Shown: positions 60,514 to 64,000 of the stretch, one piece after another | Numbering within the stretch: position 1 is the first letter of the stretch | Layout of the letters: each line of letters starts with the position of its first letter | Source of the DNA: Kineosporia aurantiaca JCM 3230 | Lineage (GTDB): Bacteria; Actinomycetota; Actinomycetes; Actinomycetales; Kineosporiaceae | Reading direction: 5' to 3' | Length of the DNA: 64,000 nucleotides | Assembly: GCA_000719025.1 (NCBI GenBank) | Contig: JODP01000001.1 | Location: forward strand, 682,001-746,000 | Notes under the pieces: generated by a model | Told to the model about the DNA's origin: nothing | Databases searched by the model: none | Seen by the model: the letters and a program-made list of their open reading frames with translations, nothing else | Made by a program: the position numbers and the translations under genes

Positions 60514-61551
60514 ATGAAGGTCCTGGTGACAGGCACCGAGGGGTACCTGGGCTGCCTGGTGGCGCCCGAGCTGATGAAGCGCGGTCACGAGGTGATCGGC
60601 GTGGACACCGGCTACTACCGGCAGGGCTGGCTGTACAACGGCGTCCCCTTCACCGCGAAGACGCTGGCCAAGGACATCCGCGAGATCACCGTCGAGGACC
60701 TCGAGGGCGTCGACGCGATCGTCCACATGGCCGAGCTGTCCAACGACCCTCTGGGTGAGCTGCTCTCCGAGGTCACCTACACGGTCAACCACAAGGGCTC
60801 GGTCAAGCTCGCCGAGATGGCCATCCAGGCCGGCGTCGAGCGCTTCGTCTACATGTCCTCGTGCAGCGTGTACGGCGTGGCCGAGGGCACCGTGGACGAG
60901 AACTCCGCGGTCAACCCGCAGACCGCCTACGCGGACTGCAAGACCCTGGTCGAGCGCGACCTGAGCGCGCTGGCCTCGGACAACTTCTCCCCCACCTTCA
61001 TGCGCAACGCCACCGCCTTCGGCGCCTCCCCGCGCCAGCGGTTCGACATCGTGCTGAACAACTTGTCCGGCCTGGCCTGGACGACCAAGAAGATCGCGAT
61101 GAACTCGGACGGCACCCCGTGGCGTCCGCTGGTCCACGGCCTGGACATCGCCAAGTCGATCTACTGCGCCCTCGAGGCCCCGCGCGAGGCCGTCCACAAC
61201 GAGAAGTTCAACGTGGGCAGCAACGAGCAGAACTACCAGGTGCGGACGATCGCCGAGACGGTCGGCGCCGAGTTCCCCGGCTGCGAGGTCACCTTCGGCC
61301 CGGCCGGTGGCGACAACCGCAGCTACAAGGTGAACTTCGACAAGATCTCCTCGCAGCTGCCCGGCTTCTCCTGCGACTGGGACGCCGCCAAGGGCGCCGC
61401 CCAGCTGCACCAGGTCTTCCAGGCGATCGACATGGACGAGGCCACCTTCACCGGCCGCGGCCACACCCGGCTCAAGCAGCTCGAGCACCTGATGAGCACC
61501 AAGCAGCTGGACGCCGACCTGTTCTGGACGAAGGAGGCGCTGGGTCTGTGA
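60514..61551 (+). CDS. NAD-dependent sugar epimerase/dehydratase (extended SDR)
   Basis: A 345-residue extended SDR acting on nucleotide sugars. The N-terminus MKVLVTGTEGYLGCLVAPEL has the GxxGYxG cofactor loop, MSSCSVYGVAEG holds the catalytic serine region and TAYADCKTLVE gives YxxxK. RNATAFGASPRQRFDIVLNNL and WRPLVHGLDIAKSI fit the UDP/CDP-sugar epimerase family. The ATG at 60514 has AAGGAGCAATTG upstream. It probably modifies CDP-glucose made by the preceding enzyme; epimerase versus dehydratase cannot be decided. Its stop overlaps the next start. Confidence 0.87.
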   Translation: MKVLVTGTEGYLGCLVAPELMKRGHEVIGVDTGYYRQGWLYNGVPFTAKTLAKDIREITVEDLEGVDAIVHMAELSNDPLGELLSEVTYTVNHKGSVKLAEMAIQAGVERFVYMSSCSVYGVAEGTVDENSAVNPQTAYADCKTLVERDLSALASDNFSPTFMRNATAFGASPRQRFDIVLNNLSGLAWTTKKIAMNSDGTPWRPLVHGLDIAKSIYCALEAPREAVHNEKFNVGSNEQNYQVRTIAETVGAEFPGCEVTFGPAGGDNRSYKVNFDKISSQLPGFSCDWDAAKGAAQLHQVFQAIDMDEATFTGRGHTRLKQLEHLMSTKQLDADLFWTKEALGL

Positions 61552-62087
61552 TCATCACCAAGACGCACATCCCCGACGTCGCGATCGTCGAGCTGGAGCG
61601 CCGCGAGGACGACCGGGGCTTCTTCGCCCGGACGTTCGACGTCGCCGAGTTCGAGGCCGCGGGCCTGAACCCGGCTGTCGAGCAGTGCAACATGTCGTAC
61701 AACCACAAGGCCGGCACCCTGCGCGGCATGCACTACCAGCTGGAGTACGCGCCCGAGGTCAAGCTGATCCGCTGCGTCCGCGGCGCGGTCGTCGACCAGA
61801 TCGTGGACATGCGGCCGGACTCGCCGACCTACCTGCAGCACGTGTCGGTCGAGCTGACCGCGGAGAACCGCAAGGCGCTCTACGTGCCGGCCATGTTCGC
61901 CCACGGTTTCCAGACGCTGGTCGACGACACCGAGGTGATGTACCAGGTCACCGGCAAGTACACGCCGGACGCCGAGCGCGGCCAGCGGTACAACGACCCG
62001 GCCCTGGGCCTGACCTGGCCGCTCGAGGTCAGCGTGATCAGCACCAAGGACGCCGCCTGGCCGCTGATGGAAGGCGCTGCCCAGTGA
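61548..62087 (+). CDS. RmlC-like sugar 3,5-epimerase
   Basis: A 179-residue cupin of the dTDP-4-dehydrorhamnose 3,5-epimerase family. Typical segments are REDDRGFFARTFDVAEF, QCNMSYNHKAGTLRGMHYQ (catalytic histidine), EVKLIRCVRGAVVDQIVDMRPDSPTY and YVPAMFAHGFQTL. It is likely to epimerise a 4-keto sugar intermediate. The GTG at 61548 overlaps the stop of the preceding SDR gene (TGA at 61549-61551), with AAGGAGG upstream, so translation is coupled. The nucleotide moiety may be CDP here rather than dTDP, given rfbF in the operon. Confidence 0.9.
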   Translation: MIITKTHIPDVAIVELERREDDRGFFARTFDVAEFEAAGLNPAVEQCNMSYNHKAGTLRGMHYQLEYAPEVKLIRCVRGAVVDQIVDMRPDSPTYLQHVSVELTAENRKALYVPAMFAHGFQTLVDDTEVMYQVTGKYTPDAERGQRYNDPALGLTWPLEVSVISTKDAAWPLMEGAAQ

Positions 62088-63370
62088 TCATCGTCGACAC
62101 CGCCCTGGCCAAGCGCGAGGCCGAGGGCAACCCGATCCGGGTGGCCCTGGTCGGCGCCGGCTTCATGGGCCGCGGCTTCGTCAACCAGGTCGTCAACTCG
62201 ACGCCCGGGATGATCGTCGCGGCCATCGTCAACCGCACCCAGGCCAACGCCGAGCGGGCCTACACCGAGGCCGGGATCACCGAGTGGGAGGTCACCGAGG
62301 ACGCGCAGACGACGTCCAAGGCGGTCGCCGCCGGCATCCCGGTGATCACCTCGAACTACGAGGCGGTCACCCAGGCCGAGGGCATCGACGCGATCGTCGA
62401 GGCCACCGGCAACGTCGAGTTCGGGGCCCACGTGGTCACCTCGGCGATCGACGGTGGCAAGCACGTCGTGCTGCTGAACGCCGAGGTGGACGGCACCGTC
62501 GGCTCGGCGCTCAAGGCCCGGGCCGACGCCAAGGGCGTCATCGTCACCGGATGCGACGGTGACCAGCCGGGCGTCCAGCTCAACCTGATCCGCTTCGTCC
62601 AGGGCATCGGTCTCACCCCGCTGGTCGCCGGCAACATCAAGGGCCTGCAGGACGAGTACCGCAACCCGACGACGCAGAAGGGCTTCGCCGAGAAGTGGGG
62701 GCAGGACCCCCACATGGTGACCTCCTTCGCCGACGGCACGAAGATCTCCTTCGAGCAGGCGATCGTCGCCAACGCGACCGGAATGACGGTGGAGAAGCGC
62801 GGCATGCGCGGCGCCGACCACCGCGGTCACGTGGACGAGCTGACCACGGCGTACGACGTCGAGGAGCTCAAGGCGGCCGGCGGTTACGTGGACTACGTGG
62901 TCGGCAGCCAGCCGAGCCCGGGTGTCTTCGTGCTGGCCACCCACGACGACCCGAAGCAGAAGCACTACCTGAACCTGTACAAGCTCGGCGAGGGCCCGCT
63001 GTACAGCTTCTACACCCCGTACCACCTGTGCCACTTCGAGGTCCCGACCTCGGTGGCCCGGGCCGTGCTGTTCAACGACGCGGTGATGCAGCCGATCGGG
63101 GCGCCCACGGTCGAGGTCGTCGCGGTCGCCAAGCGCGACCTGAAGGCCGGCCAGAGCATCGACGGCCTGGGCGGTTACGACACCTACTCGGTGGCCGAGC
63201 GGGCCGACGTGACCAAGGCGGAGAACCTGCTGCCGATGGGTGTGGCCGAGAACTGCGTGGTCAACCGGGACATCGCGAAGGACGAGGTGCTCACCTACGC
63301 CGACGTGACGCTGCCCGAGGGCCGGCTGATCGACCAGCTGCGGATCGAGCAGGCGAACCTGACCTTCTGA
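62084..63370 (+). CDS. homoserine-dehydrogenase-like oxidoreductase with SAF domain
   Basis: A 428-residue NAD(P)-dependent oxidoreductase. The Rossmann core is PIRVALVGAGFMGRGFVNQVV, with IVEATGNVEFGAHV, HVVLLNAEVDGTVGSAL and CDGDQPGVQLNLIRFV. The C-terminal ~90 residues match a SAF (antifreeze/FlgA-like) domain: EVVAVAKRDLKAGQSIDGLGGYDTYS and NRDIAKDEVLTYADV. Such proteins occur beside sugar-nucleotide genes but their reaction is not established. The GTG at 62084 overlaps the RmlC-like stop by one reading step (TGA 62085-62087), so it is coupled as the last gene of the operon, which ends at the large palindrome at 63381. Confidence 0.85.
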   Translation: MIIVDTALAKREAEGNPIRVALVGAGFMGRGFVNQVVNSTPGMIVAAIVNRTQANAERAYTEAGITEWEVTEDAQTTSKAVAAGIPVITSNYEAVTQAEGIDAIVEATGNVEFGAHVVTSAIDGGKHVVLLNAEVDGTVGSALKARADAKGVIVTGCDGDQPGVQLNLIRFVQGIGLTPLVAGNIKGLQDEYRNPTTQKGFAEKWGQDPHMVTSFADGTKISFEQAIVANATGMTVEKRGMRGADHRGHVDELTTAYDVEELKAAGGYVDYVVGSQPSPGVFVLATHDDPKQKHYLNLYKLGEGPLYSFYTPYHLCHFEVPTSVARAVLFNDAVMQPIGAPTVEVVAVAKRDLKAGQSIDGLGGYDTYSVAERADVTKAENLLPMGVAENCVVNRDIAKDEVLTYADVTLPEGRLIDQLRIEQANLTF

Positions 63371-63380
63371 TCCAGCTTTA

Positions 63381-63428
63381 CCAACGAGGAAGGCCCCGGA
63401 CCAGCTGGTCCGGGGCCTTCCTCGTTGG
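63381..63428. terminator. 48-bp perfect palindrome, bidirectional terminator
   Basis: Left arm 63381-63404 (begins CCAACGAGGAAGG) and right arm 63405-63428 are exact complements with no spacer, 10 bases after the SAF-protein stop and six bases from the convergent hydrolase stop. Confidence 0.85.
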
Positions 63429-63434
63429 CCGGCC

Positions 63435-64000
63435 CTACTTGCCGAAGAGCTTCTGGTACTTGGCGCCGGCCTTGGACAGCGTCTCCAGCTTGTGGTTGCC
63501 CTTGGAGTCGGTGTTGTAGTCGAAGTACGCCTGATAGCCGACGTTGTTGGTCGGGTCGTCGATGAACTTGTACATCTGCTGGACGAAGTAGGTGTCGTCG
63601 CCGCCGCCGTGACCGTCCGGCCGGTCCCACAGGCCCCACTCCGGCAGGGACAGCTTCTTGCCCTCGGACTGGGCGAAGCTGGACCAGAAGGACAGCCCGA
63701 ACGTCGCCCCGATCACGTCGTCCCAGGCCACCTGCTGGTGCCCCAGCTTGCAGGTGGCGTCGCAGTTGCCCGGGTACGGGTAGGCGTCCTCGTCCCAGGA
63801 GGTGTCGTAGACGTCCACGCCGATGTAGTCGACGTACTTCTTGCCCGGGTAGAAGAGCGTCGAGTCGTAGCTGTCGCCGCCGTTGTTCACGTTCCAGTCG
63901 AACTGCAGCTTCTCGGCTCCGGACACCGAGCGCATCGCCTTCACGATGTGCCGCCAGTACCCGACGAAGTCCTTCTGGTCGGCCAGACCCGGGTGCCAGG
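63435..64000 (-). CDS. GH26-like glycoside hydrolase, C-terminal part (cut by window edge)
   Basis: The frame is open to the right edge; about 188 C-terminal residues are seen, so the signal peptide and N-terminus lie outside. The fragment shows a TIM-barrel hydrolase: GYWRHIVKAMRSV, FDWNVNNGGDSYD, VDYIGVDVYDTSWD, a nucleophile-like glutamate in KLSLPEWGLW, and DDTYFVQQMYKFID. This fits GH26-type endo-mannanases and related exopolysaccharide-processing enzymes. Convergent placement next to the CDP-sugar operon suggests it trims or releases the surface glycan, but specificity is not known. Confidence 0.72.
   Translation of the reverse strand, partial: WHPGLADQKDFVGYWRHIVKAMRSVSGAEKLQFDWNVNNGGDSYDSTLFYPGKKYVDYIGVDVYDTSWDEDAYPYPGNCDATCKLGHQQVAWDDVIGATFGLSFWSSFAQSEGKKLSLPEWGLWDRPDGHGGGDDTYFVQQMYKFIDDPTNNVGYQAYFDYNTDSKGNHKLETLSKAGAKYQKLFGK

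Overview
This window is a high-GC, densely packed chromosomal segment from an actinomycete (Actinomycetota). Evidence for this: strong G/C bias at third codon positions, frequent GTG starts, many apparently leaderless genes, an F420 pathway gene (fbiC), a bacterial XPB helicase next to a helicase-associated/WYL-like gene, DUF2530, DUF3027 and DUF3263 proteins, LytR C-terminal and WXG100 proteins, and a CIRCE-controlled stand-alone groEL. Gene content and order resemble a free-living, Kineosporia- or Streptomyces-like organism; the genus cannot be fixed from sequence alone. I see no rRNA, tRNA, insertion sequence, phage or CRISPR array.

Layout. 1-3.3 kb: allantoin catabolism (aldolase-like DUF6986 end, allantoinase, allantoicase). 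3.3-9.9 kb: GNAT and DinB genes, a WXG100-like gene coupled to a large protein ending in a RelA/SpoT-type alarmone-synthetase fold, a CPBP membrane protease, an MFS/MarR pair and DUF2530. 9.9-19 kb, minus strand: a sacsin/HSP90-like ATPase, DUF3027, a cold-shock-domain protein, a HAD phosphatase and two related disordered proteins. 19-28 kb: helicase-associated protein, XPB helicase, an ABC exporter with divergent MarR, and a PhoP/PhoR-type two-component system. 28-32.6 kb: a 46-codon small ORF, an HtrA-type protease with a very long Gln/Gly-rich N-terminus, a second WXG100 gene and a small conserved-looking gene. 32.8-37.2 kb: molybdenum cofactor genes (moaA, moaD, moaE, mobA-like) around a polytopic glycosyltransferase. 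37.2-43.6 kb: groEL with HrcA operator, MarR/MFS pair, a PolA-like polymerase and a cold-shock protein. 44-50.3 kb: LytR_C, DUF3263, PLP decarboxylase, uracil-DNA glycosylase, FO synthase. 50.6-53.5 kb: SDR, a small basic protein and a flavin disulfide reductase. 53.5-64 kb: surface polysaccharide genes (GT4 glycosyltransferase, polysaccharide deacetylase, priming glycosylphosphotransferase, and a coupled four-gene CDP-sugar operon) with an L-2-hydroxyglutarate oxidase inserted and a truncated GH26-like hydrolase at the edge.

Two things stand out. First, five intergenic loci carry the same 22-nt half-unit (core TGATCATG) arranged head-to-head as two forward plus two reverse copies, or a shortened version, always just downstream of a stop codon. 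Second, the 4.46-6.39 kb pair looks like an ESX/type VII-style substrate with a C-terminal alarmone-synthetase effector domain and no obvious immunity gene. A third pattern is that at least thirteen genes have a TANNNT hexamer exactly 6-7 nt before an ATG/GTG, implying leaderless transcripts and helping to place starts.
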